DNA of 64,000 bases from Eubacterium callanderi (GTDB lineage: Bacteria > Bacillota > Clostridia > Eubacteriales > Eubacteriaceae): the NCBI RefSeq assembly GCF_900142645.1, contig NZ_FRBP01000017.1, positions 1-64,000 of the forward strand, read 5' to 3'. Positions within the stretch are counted from its first letter, which is position 1; the number at the start of each line of letters is the position of its first letter. Of this stretch, positions 8,160 to 17,951 are shown piece after piece. The position numbers were made by a program, and so were the translations under genes. Below the pieces are notes generated by a model. The model worked only from the letters and a program-made list of their open reading frames with translations. It was not told where the DNA came from and did no database searches.

Positions 8160-9332
8160 ATGAAAACTTTAATCACAAATGTTGAAATTATCGACGCCAC
8201 TGGCCGAAGGCCGGGAAAGGTGCTGATCGATGATGATGGTAAGATCAAAAAGGTTTATAAGGAAAAGGGACAGGTAAAGGCAGCGCACGACCGGGAAATC
8301 GACGGCCAGGGCAAGGTGCTGATGCCGGGTTTTATCGACATGCACTGTCATCTGCGCGATCCCGGGCTCACCTATAAGGAAGACATGGAAACAGGCATGA
8401 AGGCAGCTCTGAAAGGCGGCTTCACCACGCTGGTAGCCATGGCCAACACCAAGCCGGTCATGGACAACGCAGAAGCCCTGAAAGCCAATATGGACAAAGC
8501 AGAAGCCCTGGGCCTCTGCGACCTGGTACAGGTCTGTGCACTGACAAAGGATTTCAGCGACGCTGACCTGGTGGATTTTGAGAGCACCCGGGAATACACC
8601 AATGTCTACTCCAACGATGGACACAATGTGGACAATGAAGAGACCATGAAAAAGGGGCTGGCGGCTTCCACCGAGTACAATTTTATTCTGGCCACCCACT
8701 GTGAGCCGGAAACCGAGACTGTGGAGCGGGACATCGCCCTTCTGCGTGAAACGCCTGGACACCTGCACGTGTGCCATATCAGCAAAAAAGATACCCTGGA
8801 AGCCATCAAGGCCGCCAAAGCAGAGGGTCTGGACATTACCTGTGAGGTCACCCCGCACCATCTGTACGCCTCTGCCATGGAGTATAAGGTACACCCGCCG
8901 TTCAGAAGCTACCCGGACCGCCGGGCGCTCATCGAGGGCGCCCGGGACGGCAGCATTGACATCTGCGGCACCGACCACGCCCCACACAGCGACGAGGACA
9001 AGCTGAAAGGCGCGCCGGGGATCAATAATTTTGAGACCGCCTTTGCCATGTACTACACTGTTTTTGAGGGAGCGGGTATTTCTGTGGAACGCCTGAGTCA
9101 GATGCTGAGCGAGGCGCCGGCTGAGCGCATGGGGATAAAGGCCGGCCTGGTCAAGGAACGCTACGCCGGAGACCTGGTTTTAGTGGATCTGGACGCTGAG
9201 GAACGGGTAGACCCCAGGACCTTTATCTCAAAAAGCCACAACACCCCCTTTGGCAGGGAACTGCTCAAGGGCAAGGTGCTCATGACATTTAAAGGAGGAG
9301 AGATCGCATATGATAATGGATCGCTTGTATAA
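8160..9332 (+). CDS. pyrC: Dihydroorotase
   Basis: This 390-residue amidohydrolase of the long (type I) class cyclises carbamoylaspartate to dihydroorotate. MDMHCHLRDPG supplies two zinc-binding histidines, and DHAPHSDEDK is the C-terminal metal and catalytic motif. The ribosome site GGGGAAGGA precedes the ATG. The end overlaps pyrF by 23 bases. Confidence 0.96.
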   Translation: MKTLITNVEIIDATGRRPGKVLIDDDGKIKKVYKEKGQVKAAHDREIDGQGKVLMPGFIDMHCHLRDPGLTYKEDMETGMKAALKGGFTTLVAMANTKPVMDNAEALKANMDKAEALGLCDLVQVCALTKDFSDADLVDFESTREYTNVYSNDGHNVDNEETMKKGLAASTEYNFILATHCEPETETVERDIALLRETPGHLHVCHISKKDTLEAIKAAKAEGLDITCEVTPHHLYASAMEYKVHPPFRSYPDRRALIEGARDGSIDICGTDHAPHSDEDKLKGAPGINNFETAFAMYYTVFEGAGISVERLSQMLSEAPAERMGIKAGLVKERYAGDLVLVDLDAEERVDPRTFISKSHNTPFGRELLKGKVLMTFKGGEIAYDNGSLV

Positions 9333-10176
9333 CGAAGCATTAAAAAGCCCCGTCTGTGTGGGCCTGGATACAAAAATTGACTTTCTGCCCCAGTACCTGA
9401 AGGATAAGGACTGGTCAGCCGGTGAAAAAATAACAGCGTTTAACAAAAAGATTGTAGACGCCACCGCCGATATTGCGGCCTGTTACAAAATGCAGATCGC
9501 CTGCTACGAGGCCCTGGGCCTGGACGGTATGAAGGCTTACTCAGAAACCGTCAGATATGTACGGAAAAGCGGTAAAATTGCCATCGGAGACGCGAAAAGA
9601 GGCGACATTACCTCCACAGCTGCCCAGTATGCCAAAGGCCATTTTGAGGGCGATTTCGAGGTGGATATCCTGACCGTCAACGCCTACATGGGCGAGGACG
9701 CCGTATCACCTTACTTCCCTTACATCGAAAACAATGAAAAGGGCCTTTTTGTCCTGCTTCACACCTCCAACCCATCATCGCGGGATTTTCAGGAGCTGAA
9801 GCTGGAAAAAGACGGCCAGAAGCTGTACGAGGCAGTCGGGGACAAGATCACCGAGTGGGGAAAACCTTATATCGGGGAGAGCGGCTACTCTGCAGTGGGC
9901 GCTGTGGTCGGACTGACCTTCCCGGAAGAATTTGAAGCGCTGCAGGACCAGTGTCCCTCCACCTTTTTCCTGGTGCCAGGCTACGGCGCACAGGGTGGTA
10001 CCGGCAAGGATATTGCCAACATCTTCAAAAAGTCCCGCTGCGCGGTCATCAATTCCTCCAGAGGGCTGATCACCGCCCATCAGAAGGCAGAGACCCCCTG
10101 TGAGACCGAGGGCTTTGAAGCCCTGATCCGTGAAAAAACACTGGCCATGAAGGAGGACATTTTAAAGTGGCTTTAA
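9310..10176 (+). CDS. pyrF: Orotidine 5'-phosphate decarboxylase (long type)
   Basis: This 288-residue protein converts OMP to UMP. The catalytic signature GDAKRGDITSTA is present, as is the N-terminal substrate site VCVGLDTK. The length fits the longer class of the family. The start lies inside the pyrC 3' end behind AAAGGAGGAG. The 3' end overlaps pyrK by 10 bases. Confidence 0.95.
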   Translation: MIMDRLYNEALKSPVCVGLDTKIDFLPQYLKDKDWSAGEKITAFNKKIVDATADIAACYKMQIACYEALGLDGMKAYSETVRYVRKSGKIAIGDAKRGDITSTAAQYAKGHFEGDFEVDILTVNAYMGEDAVSPYFPYIENNEKGLFVLLHTSNPSSRDFQELKLEKDGQKLYEAVGDKITEWGKPYIGESGYSAVGAVVGLTFPEEFEALQDQCPSTFFLVPGYGAQGGTGKDIANIFKKSRCAVINSSRGLITAHQKAETPCETEGFEALIREKTLAMKEDILKWL

Positions 10177-10865
10177 TTTTAGATAACCAGTTTGTGGCCG
10201 AGGGCATTTACAAAATGGACGTGGCCTACGACGGTGAAGTGGGCGTCGGCCAGTTTTTCATGCTGAGAGCCTGGGATAAGGACCCGCTGCTGTCACGGCC
10301 CATCTCCGTCCATAATTACGAAAACGGTGTGCTCACCTTCCTGTATCAGATTGTAGGCAAGGGCACCCAGCTTTTGTCAAAACTGGAAAAGGACGACACT
10401 GTGGAATTACAGGGCCCGTACGGCAAGGGCTTCCCGGATGTGGACGCCGACCTGGTGGTGGTGGGCGGCGGCATTGGTGTCGCGCCCCTGTACTATGTGT
10501 GCCGCGACTTCAAGAAAAAACACCCGGACCGCAGCCTGCGTGTTTACCTGGGCTACCGCGACACTGCCTACTGTGTGGAGGAATTTGACGCAGTGGCCGA
10601 TGAAGTGGTCGTGGATATCGGCGGCATCATCACCCACCGGGTAGAAGCCCGTTCCGGCGAGGTATTCTTTACCTGCGGCCCGGAAATCATGATGAAGAGC
10701 CTGTGTGACATTGTCCCGGCCGAAAACCCGGTTTACGTGTCGCTGGAGGCGCATATGGCCTGCGGCATCGGCGCCTGTCTGGGCTGCACCTGCGAGACCA
10801 GTGAAGGCAATAAGAAGGTCTGTAAGGACGGGCCAGTGTTTACCAGAGAGGTGGCAGCCCTATGA
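10167..10865 (+). CDS. pyrK: Dihydroorotate dehydrogenase B, electron transfer subunit
   Basis: This 232-residue iron-sulfur flavoprotein passes electrons from dihydroorotate oxidation to NAD+. FAD-binding RPISVHNYE is near the N-terminus. The C-terminal [2Fe-2S] ligands lie in CGIGACLGCTC plus a later Cys in KKVCKDG. The start is GTG with AAGGAGG upstream. It overlaps pyrD by 4 bases (ATGA). Confidence 0.95.
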   Translation: MALILDNQFVAEGIYKMDVAYDGEVGVGQFFMLRAWDKDPLLSRPISVHNYENGVLTFLYQIVGKGTQLLSKLEKDDTVELQGPYGKGFPDVDADLVVVGGGIGVAPLYYVCRDFKKKHPDRSLRVYLGYRDTAYCVEEFDAVADEVVVDIGGIITHRVEARSGEVFFTCGPEIMMKSLCDIVPAENPVYVSLEAHMACGIGACLGCTCETSEGNKKVCKDGPVFTREVAAL

Positions 10866-11770
10866 GTAAAGCGTTAGAAACGAAATTTAACGATATTGTC
10901 TTTAAAAACCCGGTTCTCACCGCGTCTGGCACCTTTGGCTTCGGCCGGGAGTTTGAGGAATACTATGATCTGGCAGAGCTGGGCGGCCTGTGCACCAAGG
11001 GCCTGACCCTGGAGCCGCGTCCGGGAAATACCGGAATGCGCCTGTGGGAGACCCCGGCTGGCATGATTAACAGCATTGGCCTTGAAAACCCAGGCGTGGA
11101 CGCTTTTATCGAAAATGAGTGGCCCCACCTCAAGGGGATCGACACCGTCACTGTGGTCAACGTGGGCGGAAAGGATGAAGCCTCCTACCTGGAAGCCATA
11201 GAGCGCATCAACGCCATCAACGCCCAGCTGGTTGAGCTGAACATTTCCTGTCCCAATGTCAAGGCAGGCGGTATGGCCTACGGCATCAAGGCAGAAATGG
11301 CGGCGGATATCACCCGCAAGGTGGTGGCTGTTTCCAAAGCGCCCGTCATGGTCAAGCTGTCCCCGAATGTGGAAAACATCGCGGAGATCGCCCTGGCCTG
11401 TGAGGAATCCGGCGCCTGCGGTATCTCGCTCATCAACACCATTCAGGCCATGGCCGTTGATTACAAGAAGAAGAAGATCGTGTTTGACAACACCTACGCC
11501 GGGCTGTCCGGCCCGGCGGTCAAGCCCATCGCACTGCGTATGACCCATCAGGTCTGCAAGGCAGTGGACGTGCCGGTCATGGCCATGGGCGGCATCAGCA
11601 CCTGGGAAGACGCCCTTGAGTTTATCATGGTTGGCGCGGCCTGTGTGCAGGTGGGAACCATGAACTTCATTGACCCCAAGGCGCCGGTTAAGATCATCGA
11701 GGGCTTAGAAGCCTACTGCCAGGCCGAGAGCCTGGTAAACATTGATGAGGTGCGCGGTATTTTATTGTAA
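10862..11770 (+). CDS. pyrD: Dihydroorotate dehydrogenase B, catalytic subunit
   Basis: This 302-residue class 1B enzyme forms a complex with PyrK. ASGTFGFGREF is the FMN/substrate site. NISCPNVKAGG contains the class 1 active-site Cys, and AMGGISTWEDALEF is a phosphate-binding loop. Last gene of the operon. pyrE and carAB are not in the window. Confidence 0.96.
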   Translation: MSKALETKFNDIVFKNPVLTASGTFGFGREFEEYYDLAELGGLCTKGLTLEPRPGNTGMRLWETPAGMINSIGLENPGVDAFIENEWPHLKGIDTVTVVNVGGKDEASYLEAIERINAINAQLVELNISCPNVKAGGMAYGIKAEMAADITRKVVAVSKAPVMVKLSPNVENIAEIALACEESGACGISLINTIQAMAVDYKKKKIVFDNTYAGLSGPAVKPIALRMTHQVCKAVDVPVMAMGGISTWEDALEFIMVGAACVQVGTMNFIDPKAPVKIIEGLEAYCQAESLVNIDEVRGILL

Positions 11771-11783
11771 ATTAAAACTGAAA

Positions 11784-11848
11784 ACACCTCCCAAATATCC
11801 CGAAAACCCAGATCGAATGGGTTTTCAGGATTTCGGGAGGTGTTTTTT
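11784..11848 (+). terminator. Terminator after pyrD (repeat family A, copy 3)
   Basis: A family A hairpin (ACACCTCCC...GGGAGGTGT) followed by TTTTTT, 14 bases after the pyrD stop. Here the repeat clearly serves as terminator. Confidence 0.85.
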
Positions 11849-11862
11849 CAGATCAGAACACA

Positions 11863-11894
11863 AAAGCCGCGCTCAGGGGAGTGAGCGCGGCTTT
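11863..11894. terminator. GC-rich hairpin between pyrD and hsp20
   Basis: AAAGCCGCGCTC pairs perfectly with GAGCGCGGCTTT. It probably terminates the minus-strand hsp20 transcript and backs up the pyr terminator. Confidence 0.7.
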
Positions 11895-11955
11895 GTGATT
11901 ACGGGGGAGTAATAAAATGAACATCGGAATGATCCGATAAGGGGTAATCTATGAT

Positions 11956-12378
11956 TTATTCAATCGCAATGTATTTTTTCTGTTCTACTTGCTTGGTTTC
12001 GTTTTTCGGGAATTCCAGATGGAGAATACCATCCTTATAGCCGGCTTTGATGTCTTCTTCTTTTACGTTGTCGCCAACGTAGAAGCTTCTTGAGCACTGG
12101 CCAGTGTAGCGTTCCTGATGGACCAGGTTGCCTTTTTCATCCTTTTCTTCCTTCGACTCATCTCTGGAAGCGGTAATGGTCAGGTAGCCATTTTCAAGGT
12201 CCGCTTTGATATTTTCCTTGCCAAAGCCCGGCAGGTCCATATCCAGAATGTACTTGCCATCCTTTTCCTGAATATCTGTTTTCATGAGAGCAGGTGACTC
12301 TGCTTTTTTGAAAAACGGGTCATTAAACATATCATCAAACAAATTAAAACCGAAACGATCTCTAGGCATCAACAACAT
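11956..12378 (-). CDS. hsp20: Hsp20/alpha-crystallin small heat shock protein
   Basis: This 140-residue protein has an alpha-crystallin core (about 30-128, with LPGFGKENIKADLENGYLTI and GILHLEFPK) and a C-terminal IAI anchor motif. Such proteins are ATP-independent holdases that bind unfolding proteins in the cytoplasm. The gene is monocistronic, with a CIRCE-overlapped promoter upstream. Confidence 0.95.
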   Translation of the reverse strand: MLLMPRDRFGFNLFDDMFNDPFFKKAESPALMKTDIQEKDGKYILDMDLPGFGKENIKADLENGYLTITASRDESKEEKDEKGNLVHQERYTGQCSRSFYVGDNVKEEDIKAGYKDGILHLEFPKNETKQVEQKKYIAIE

Positions 12379-12492
12379 AAGGCATTCCTCCTTTGCATTT
12401 TAGTTTTCATGATTTATGAAGTGATAAACCTTTATAACCATTGAGTTCGGTTCCTTTTTCAAGGGACTTCGCTTAACTTTGTTTACGAGTAT

Positions 12493-12521
12493 ATTATAGG
12501 TCGGATTGTTAGCACTGTCAA
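12493..12521 (-). promoter_or_regulatory. Promoter of hsp20
   Basis: On the minus strand, TTGACA (12516-12521), a 17-bp spacer and TATAAT (12493-12498): a full consensus promoter. Its -35 box lies within the CIRCE element. Confidence 0.85.
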
Positions 12522-12535
12522 GCGGTGAGTGCTAA
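12509..12535. promoter_or_regulatory. CIRCE element (HrcA operator)
   Basis: TTAGCACTG, a 9-base spacer, then GAGTGCTAA. This matches the CIRCE consensus TTAGCACTC-N9-GAGTGCTAA except for one base. It covers the -35 box, so HrcA binding would block the hsp20 promoter. Confidence 0.88.
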
Positions 12536-12560
12536 AATTTTAGGAAGATTTAAGCTTACA

Positions 12561-12583
12561 GGCCTCCCGAAATACCAGAAATG
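12561..12583. repeat. Family A repeat, isolated left arm
   Basis: GGCCTCCCGAAATACCAGAA resembles the left arm of family A, with no right arm nearby. It looks like a decayed copy. Confidence 0.5.
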
Positions 12584-12625
12584 ACGGCGTAAAATTGGTT
12601 TGACAGAAAACCCTTCACAAAAAAA

Positions 12626-12654
12626 TTGTATATTTGGTTGTATCAGTATATAAT
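12626..12654 (+). promoter_or_regulatory. Promoter of the sensor diguanylate cyclase
   Basis: TTGTAT (12626-12631), a 17-bp spacer and TATAAT (12649-12654), about 45 bases upstream of the GTG start. Confidence 0.6.
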
Positions 12655-12699
12655 AAGGAGTAATACTAAAGTGAGAACAAAGAAGTCGGGGAGGGAAAA

Positions 12700-14550
12700 G
12701 TGAAAAAGCACACAATACAAATATGGAGTATGGGCCTGGCACTGTGTCTTGTTTTCTGCCTGACAACCTCTCGGGTACAGGCAGAAGAAAAGAAGATCAT
12801 CCGGGTTGCATTTCCCGAACAGACTGGGTTTTCATCCACCGACTCTGCGGGAAACCATTCAGGCTATACTTACGAGTTTTTAGAAGAAATTGCAAAATAT
12901 ACAGGCTGGGAGTATGAGTTCATCACCGGAGACAGCAGCGATGAGAGCCTGTTAAAAATGATGGAGGACCTGAAAAACGGCCGGATTGACATTATGGGCG
13001 GTATGGTGTACACACCGCAGCTGGCCGAGGATTATGATTTTCCAGAGTATAATTGCGGCTACAGCTACTCCACCTTATCGGTGTTAAAAGACAATGAGGA
13101 TGTCAACGCGACCAACTATTCGACCTTTAACAACATGAAAGTAGGGGCACGCAAAACCGCGACCCGAAGAATACAGGCCCTGAATGAATTTTGCCGCGCC
13201 AATGGGATTACCCTGAGTATCGTTGAATACGACAGCGATGAGGCCATGCAGGCAGCTTTGAAGTCCGGCGGGGTGGACGCCCTGCTGGGGCCGGACGTCG
13301 CCATGGGCGACGATGAGCGCATCGTCGCGCGGTTTGACGGGCGGCCTTATTATTTCGCGGTCACTAAGGGCAATACTGAGGTGGTCAGCGGCATCAATAC
13401 AGCCACAGCAGCCATCAATGAGCAAAACCCCAACTACGCCACCGAACTGTACATGAAATATTTTAACAAAAATAACCAGCAGGTTACCCTGGAGAGCTTT
13501 ATCAAAGCCAACCCCACCGAGAGCATTGTGGCGGCCCTGGGCATCGGGCTTGTGCTGGCTGCGGTGGTCGGTATGACCATGTATATCCGTATGCAGCGCA
13601 ACCAGCAGATGCTCTTAAACTATGAGCGCTACCGTATTCTGTCAGAGATGTCCAAGGAATTTATTTTTGAGTATGACTACCGTGAGGACAGCATAGTGGT
13701 ATCCGAGCAGTTTGCCCATACCTTTGGCGGTAAATCACAGGTTGACCACTTTTTTTCCACAATCCTGAGCAAAAGGATGGATACTGATGAGAGCGCCCGT
13801 TGTTTTGCGGGTCTGATAAAACGCCGTCCGCCGGAGGAGGCGCGCTATGAGGTGGAATACAAAACCACAGTGCCTTCCGGGAATGAGGAGTGGGTGCGCG
13901 CTACCAGCATGATCATTTTTGATAAGCATAACCAGCCCATGCGGGCCATTGGCAAAATCATCAATATCAACGCTGAGCAATGCGAAAAAGAAGCATTGAT
14001 CAACCAGGCGCACCGGGACGCTCTCACCGGGCTATATAACCGCACGACCTTTGAGGAGCTGGTGAACACTTATCTGCAGGAGCGTGGGGATGAGGAAGGC
14101 GCCATGATGGTTGTGGATCTGGACCACTTTAAAACTGTCAACGATACCCTGGGCCACCAGGGCGGCGATGAGGTGCTGGAGGATCTCGCCCGGGAAATGA
14201 CCGCCTGCTTTGGCGAAGAGGCTGTTTTAGGCCGTTTGGGCGGCGATGAGTTTCTGGTCTTTGTGAAAGATGTCAAAGCCTGTAGAGACAAGCCTGTTCA
14301 GGCAGCCAGAGCCCTCTGCCGGGCCATGAACCGCTGCTATGAAAGAAACAGCGGCCAAATCGAGGTCTCTGTCAGTGTCGGGCTTGCCTATTCCTTCAGG
14401 AACAGTGCCTTTGAGATGCTTTACAGCATGGCCGATGAGGCGCTCTACTATATGAAGGATCACGGAAAAAACAATGTTAAGGTTTATGACGCGTCCATAG
14501 GGGATGCTTTGGGTAATAATGATAACAATACACGAAAAGGAGCGTTTTGA
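12700..14550 (+). CDS. Sensor diguanylate cyclase (SBP_bac_3-PAS-GGDEF)
   Basis: This 616-residue membrane protein has a signal peptide (1-28), an extracellular solute-binding-protein type 3 domain (about 32-265), one membrane helix (about 278-300), a PAS-like domain (about 310-430) and a GGDEF domain (about 440-605; intact GGDEF near 512). It should make c-di-GMP in response to an extracytoplasmic small ligand. No RxxD inhibitory site precedes the GGDEF, so product inhibition is not expected. The start is GTG behind GGGGAGGG. The DJ-1-family gene follows and starts 1 base after its stop codon. Confidence 0.92.
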   Translation: MKKHTIQIWSMGLALCLVFCLTTSRVQAEEKKIIRVAFPEQTGFSSTDSAGNHSGYTYEFLEEIAKYTGWEYEFITGDSSDESLLKMMEDLKNGRIDIMGGMVYTPQLAEDYDFPEYNCGYSYSTLSVLKDNEDVNATNYSTFNNMKVGARKTATRRIQALNEFCRANGITLSIVEYDSDEAMQAALKSGGVDALLGPDVAMGDDERIVARFDGRPYYFAVTKGNTEVVSGINTATAAINEQNPNYATELYMKYFNKNNQQVTLESFIKANPTESIVAALGIGLVLAAVVGMTMYIRMQRNQQMLLNYERYRILSEMSKEFIFEYDYREDSIVVSEQFAHTFGGKSQVDHFFSTILSKRMDTDESARCFAGLIKRRPPEEARYEVEYKTTVPSGNEEWVRATSMIIFDKHNQPMRAIGKIININAEQCEKEALINQAHRDALTGLYNRTTFEELVNTYLQERGDEEGAMMVVDLDHFKTVNDTLGHQGGDEVLEDLAREMTACFGEEAVLGRLGGDEFLVFVKDVKACRDKPVQAARALCRAMNRCYERNSGQIEVSVSVGLAYSFRNSAFEMLYSMADEALYYMKDHGKNNVKVYDASIGDALGNNDNNTRKGAF

Positions 14551-14551
14551 A

Positions 14552-15067
14552 ATGTCCAAAAAAATTATTGCGCTGATCAGCGACGACTTTGAAGATCTGG
14601 AATTATGGTATCCGGTACACCGCCTCCGCGAGGAAGAAGGCGTGACCGTCGATGTGGTGGGTGAGGAAAAGGGTAAGACCTATATTGGAAAATACGGTGT
14701 GCCCTGCGTGTCGGATTACCGGTTTGACGAAATCAATCCTGACGAATACGACGGGATTCTGGTACCTGGCGGCTGGGCGCCAGACAAGCTGCGCCGCTTT
14801 CCAGCCGTTCTGGACATGGTGCGGGCAATGGATAAGGCCGGAAAGCCCATCGGGGAAATCTGCCATGCGGGCTGGGTGCTTATCTCCGCCGGTATCCTGA
14901 AGGGGAAAAATGTCACCAGCACTCCCGGCATCCGGGACGATATGGAAAACGCAGGCGCTGTCTGGCACGACACCCCGTCCATTGTCGACGGCCATATTAT
15001 TTCGGCCAGGCGTCCGCCGGATCTTCCGCAGTACATGAAGGATTACATCAAGGTTTTGATGAAGTAG
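14552..15067 (+). CDS. DJ-1/PfpI family protein
   Basis: This 171-residue protein has the class I glutamine amidotransferase-like fold. The nucleophile elbow GEICHAGW contains the reactive Cys, with Glu near residue 15 (DDFEDLEL). Family members are reported as proteases, deglycases or stress chaperones, and the activity here is undetermined. The ATG at 14552 follows AAAGGAGC. Upstream in-frame codons lie inside the preceding gene. Confidence 0.9.
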   Translation: MSKKIIALISDDFEDLELWYPVHRLREEEGVTVDVVGEEKGKTYIGKYGVPCVSDYRFDEINPDEYDGILVPGGWAPDKLRRFPAVLDMVRAMDKAGKPIGEICHAGWVLISAGILKGKNVTSTPGIRDDMENAGAVWHDTPSIVDGHIISARRPPDLPQYMKDYIKVLMK

Positions 15068-15076
15068 AAAAGCAGG

Positions 15077-15129
15077 TCCCGAAATCCCGAAAATCTAAAA
15101 ACGGTTTTCAGGATTTCGGGATTTTTTTA
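15077..15129 (+). terminator. Terminator (repeat family A, copy 4)
   Basis: TCCCGAAATCCCGAAAA pairs with the TTTTCAGGATTTCGGGA arm, and seven T follow. It separates the DJ-1 gene from pilB. Confidence 0.82.
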
Positions 15130-15154
15130 CTATCATTCACAATTGTGGTATAAT
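15126..15154 (+). promoter_or_regulatory. Promoter of pilB
   Basis: Extended -10 TGG-TATAAT (15149-15154) with a weak -35 TTTACT (15126-15131) 17 bp upstream. Confidence 0.6.
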
Positions 15155-15186
15155 ATAGCAATTATAAAGCGTTAAGGAGTAGAAGC

Positions 15187-16863
15187 ATGAAGAACATCCG
15201 TATAGGGGATATACTGGTCGGCGACGGCTATATTACAGAGGGACAGCTTCAGGAAGCCCTGGCCTATCAGAAGGTGGATAAGAGCAAGCGCCTGGGCGCG
15301 ATCCTGGTCGATTACGGCTACGTGACAGAGAGCCAGCTGCTGGGTGCACTGGCAAAACGTCTGGACCTTCAGGTCATCAATCTGAGCCAGATTGAGGTGG
15401 ATTTGGAGGCAGCCGCCAAAATACCCAAAAATATTGCACAGAAGTACACCCTTATCCCAATAGGGTTTTCAAGCGGCCATTTGCTGGTTGCCACCAATGA
15501 CCCACTGGATTTTTACGCCATCGAGGATCTGCGTCTCATCACCAATATGCCCATTGATATTGTCCTGGCCGAAAAGGATGCCATTCTCAAGGGCATTGAC
15601 AGCAGCTATTCGGAAATCGAGGCCCGCCAGGCAGCCACCAGTGCCAACGAGATGGCCGACGATATGGAAACTGTCTCCATCGTAGAGGACCTGGACGCCG
15701 CCGGGGATGACGCGCCAGTGGTCAACCTCATCAATACCATGCTCATAAAGGGCTATAATACCGGCGCCAGTGATATCCATATCGAGCCCTTTGAGGATAA
15801 AACCAATGTGCGTCTGCGTATCGACGGCCTCATCGTTGATTATCTGACACTGGCCAGCGCCCTGCACCAGTCCGTCATCGCCCGTATCAAGATCCTGTCC
15901 AACCTGGATATCGCCGAGCGGCGCCTGCCCCAGGATGGGCACTTCCGGGCCCGGATCAAGGGCATCGAGATGAATATTCGTACCTCGGTCATCCCGACGG
16001 TCTACGGCGAAAAAGCCGTTCTGCGTTTTCTGAACCAGAACACCAAGCTCGACCATTCCGGCACCTTTGGCATGAACGATGACAATTACGCACGCATGCG
16101 CCAGATTCTGCAGAGCCCCCACGGCATCATCTATATCACCGGACCCACCGGGAGCGGTAAAACCACCACCCTGTACATGGTTCTGGAAATGCTCTCGAGC
16201 AAAAACGTCAATATCTGTACCATCGAGGACCCCGTAGAACGGAACCTGGACAGCATCAACCAGACACAGGTGAACAACGTGGCCGGCCTCACCTTTGAGA
16301 GCGGCCTGCGCTCCCTTTTAAGGCAGGACCCGGACATCATCATGGTCGGTGAAACCCGAGACTCGGAAACCGCCAACATCGCTGTGCGTGCCGCCATCAC
16401 CGGGCACCAGGTGCTCTCCACCCTGCATACCAACGACGCCGTGTCTACCATTGTGCGTCTGGTGGATATGGGGGTCGAGCCCTATATGGTCGCCAACTCC
16501 CTGACCGGGGTGGTGGCCCAGCGCCTTGTCAAGAAAATCTGCCCGGACTGCAAGGAGGCCTACAGCCCCAGTGAGGCCGAGCGGGAGCTTTTGGGAAGGG
16601 ATGTCCCTGTACTGTACCGCGGACGGGGCTGCCACCAGTGCAACCATACGGGCTATAAAGGCCGTATCGCTGTCCATGAAATTTTAGCCATCGACAAAAC
16701 CATTCGCAACATGATTTCCAGCCAGTCCCCCATCGAGGAGGTCTATGAGTACGTGACGGCAGGCCACAAAACCACCAGTCTCCGCCAAAGTCTGGCCGAG
16801 CTGGTAGAACAGGGTGTGACAAGCATGGAAGAGCTGCTGAAGGTTACGTATTACGTTGAGTAA
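15187..16863 (+). CDS. pilB: Type IV pilus extension ATPase PilB
   Basis: This 558-residue GspE/PilB-family ATPase powers pilus assembly at the cytoplasmic membrane. It has an N-terminal MshEN domain (about 1-150), a family type that binds c-di-GMP in some homologues. It also has Walker [11 protein letters not shown] near 318, a Walker B region [11 protein letters not shown] near 381, and a tetracysteine zinc site (CPDC near 453, CHQC near 481). The ribosome site is TTAAGGAGT. pilT follows after 20 bases. Confidence 0.96.
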   Translation: MKNIRIGDILVGDGYITEGQLQEALAYQKVDKSKRLGAILVDYGYVTESQLLGALAKRLDLQVINLSQIEVDLEAAAKIPKNIAQKYTLIPIGFSSGHLLVATNDPLDFYAIEDLRLITNMPIDIVLAEKDAILKGIDSSYSEIEARQAATSANEMADDMETVSIVEDLDAAGDDAPVVNLINTMLIKGYNTGASDIHIEPFEDKTNVRLRIDGLIVDYLTLASALHQSVIARIKILSNLDIAERRLPQDGHFRARIKGIEMNIRTSVIPTVYGEKAVLRFLNQNTKLDHSGTFGMNDDNYARMRQILQSPHGIIYITGPTGSGKTTTLYMVLEMLSSKNVNICTIEDPVERNLDSINQTQVNNVAGLTFESGLRSLLRQDPDIIMVGETRDSETANIAVRAAITGHQVLSTLHTNDAVSTIVRLVDMGVEPYMVANSLTGVVAQRLVKKICPDCKEAYSPSEAERELLGRDVPVLYRGRGCHQCNHTGYKGRIAVHEILAIDKTIRNMISSQSPIEEVYEYVTAGHKTTSLRQSLAELVEQGVTSMEELLKVTYYVE

Positions 16864-16883
16864 ATAAAAGTGAGGAAAAACAA

Positions 16884-17933
16884 ATGCCAACCATCTTAGA
16901 CCTAATCGACTACGGCCGCCAGACTGGCTGTTCGGATATTCATTTGACGGCAGATCTGCCGCCGGTATTCAGGAGCAACGGGGTGCTTGTCAAAGGCCCC
17001 TTTGAAATGAGCAAAAGGGAAATCGGAGAGATGATCATCGGGATGCTCAGTGAGATGAACCGTGAGAAAATCAAGCGGGGAGAGGACGCGGATTTTACTT
17101 TTGTCACGCCAGAGGGGCTCAGACAGAGGGTTAACGTGTACCGCCAGCAGAATGAGCTCTGCGCTGCCGTTCGCCTGCTCAACGACACCATTCCTACCTT
17201 TGAGGAGCTGGGCCTGCCGCCCATTATCCGCAAGCTGGCCGCTGAGCCGAGAGGGCTGATCCTGATCACCGGGCCGACCGGGAGTGGGAAATCCACCACA
17301 CTGGCAGCTATGATCGACTACATCAACGTCAATTTTGCCAAGCATATCATCACCATTGAGGACCCGGTGGAATACCGCCATTACCATAAACTGAGCATGA
17401 TCCACCAGCGTGAGGTGGGAGTGGATGTATCCTCCTTTGCCGACGCGCTGCGCTCATCCTTGCGTGAGGACCCCGACGTTATTCTGGTAGGGGAAATGCG
17501 TGACTACGAAACCATCTCGGCCGCTGTAACCGCCGCTGAAACCGGGCATCTCGTGCTGTCTACTCTGCACACCATCGGTGCTGCCAACACGGTAGACCGT
17601 ATTATCGACGTGTTCCCGCCCCACAGCCAGCAGCAGATACGGACACAGCTCGCCAGCACCCTGAAGGGTGTTGTGACACAGCAGCTTGTGCCTCTGGCCT
17701 CCGGCGAAGGCCGGATGGCCGCCCTTGAGGTGATGACAGGCACCGACGCAGTGCTCAACCTTATCCGTGAAAACAAAACCCATCAGCTTTCCTCTGCCAT
17801 GCAGACCGGCAGCCGGGACGGCATGAACACCCTGAACAGCCACCTGGCCAAGCTGGTGAAGGAAGGAAAGATCGGCTTTGATACCGGCCTCCAGTGGTCG
17901 TCAGACAAAAACGAGTTTAACCAATACTTTTAA
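16884..17933 (+). CDS. pilT: Type IV pilus retraction ATPase PilT
   Basis: This 349-residue protein has Walker A GPTGSGKSTT near 129, the DPDVILVGEMRD Walker B region and the HLVLSTLHT His box. It lacks the zinc tetracysteine and MshEN domains of PilB, as PilT should. Its presence implies retractile pili (twitching, adhesion or DNA uptake). It is co-transcribed with pilB, and the GGDEF-EAL gene follows 18 bases later. Confidence 0.95.
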   Translation: MPTILDLIDYGRQTGCSDIHLTADLPPVFRSNGVLVKGPFEMSKREIGEMIIGMLSEMNREKIKRGEDADFTFVTPEGLRQRVNVYRQQNELCAAVRLLNDTIPTFEELGLPPIIRKLAAEPRGLILITGPTGSGKSTTLAAMIDYINVNFAKHIITIEDPVEYRHYHKLSMIHQREVGVDVSSFADALRSSLREDPDVILVGEMRDYETISAAVTAAETGHLVLSTLHTIGAANTVDRIIDVFPPHSQQQIRTQLASTLKGVVTQQLVPLASGEGRMAALEVMTGTDAVLNLIRENKTHQLSSAMQTGSRDGMNTLNSHLAKLVKEGKIGFDTGLQWSSDKNEFNQYF

Positions 17934-17951
17934 GTAAGGGAGAAAATCGCC

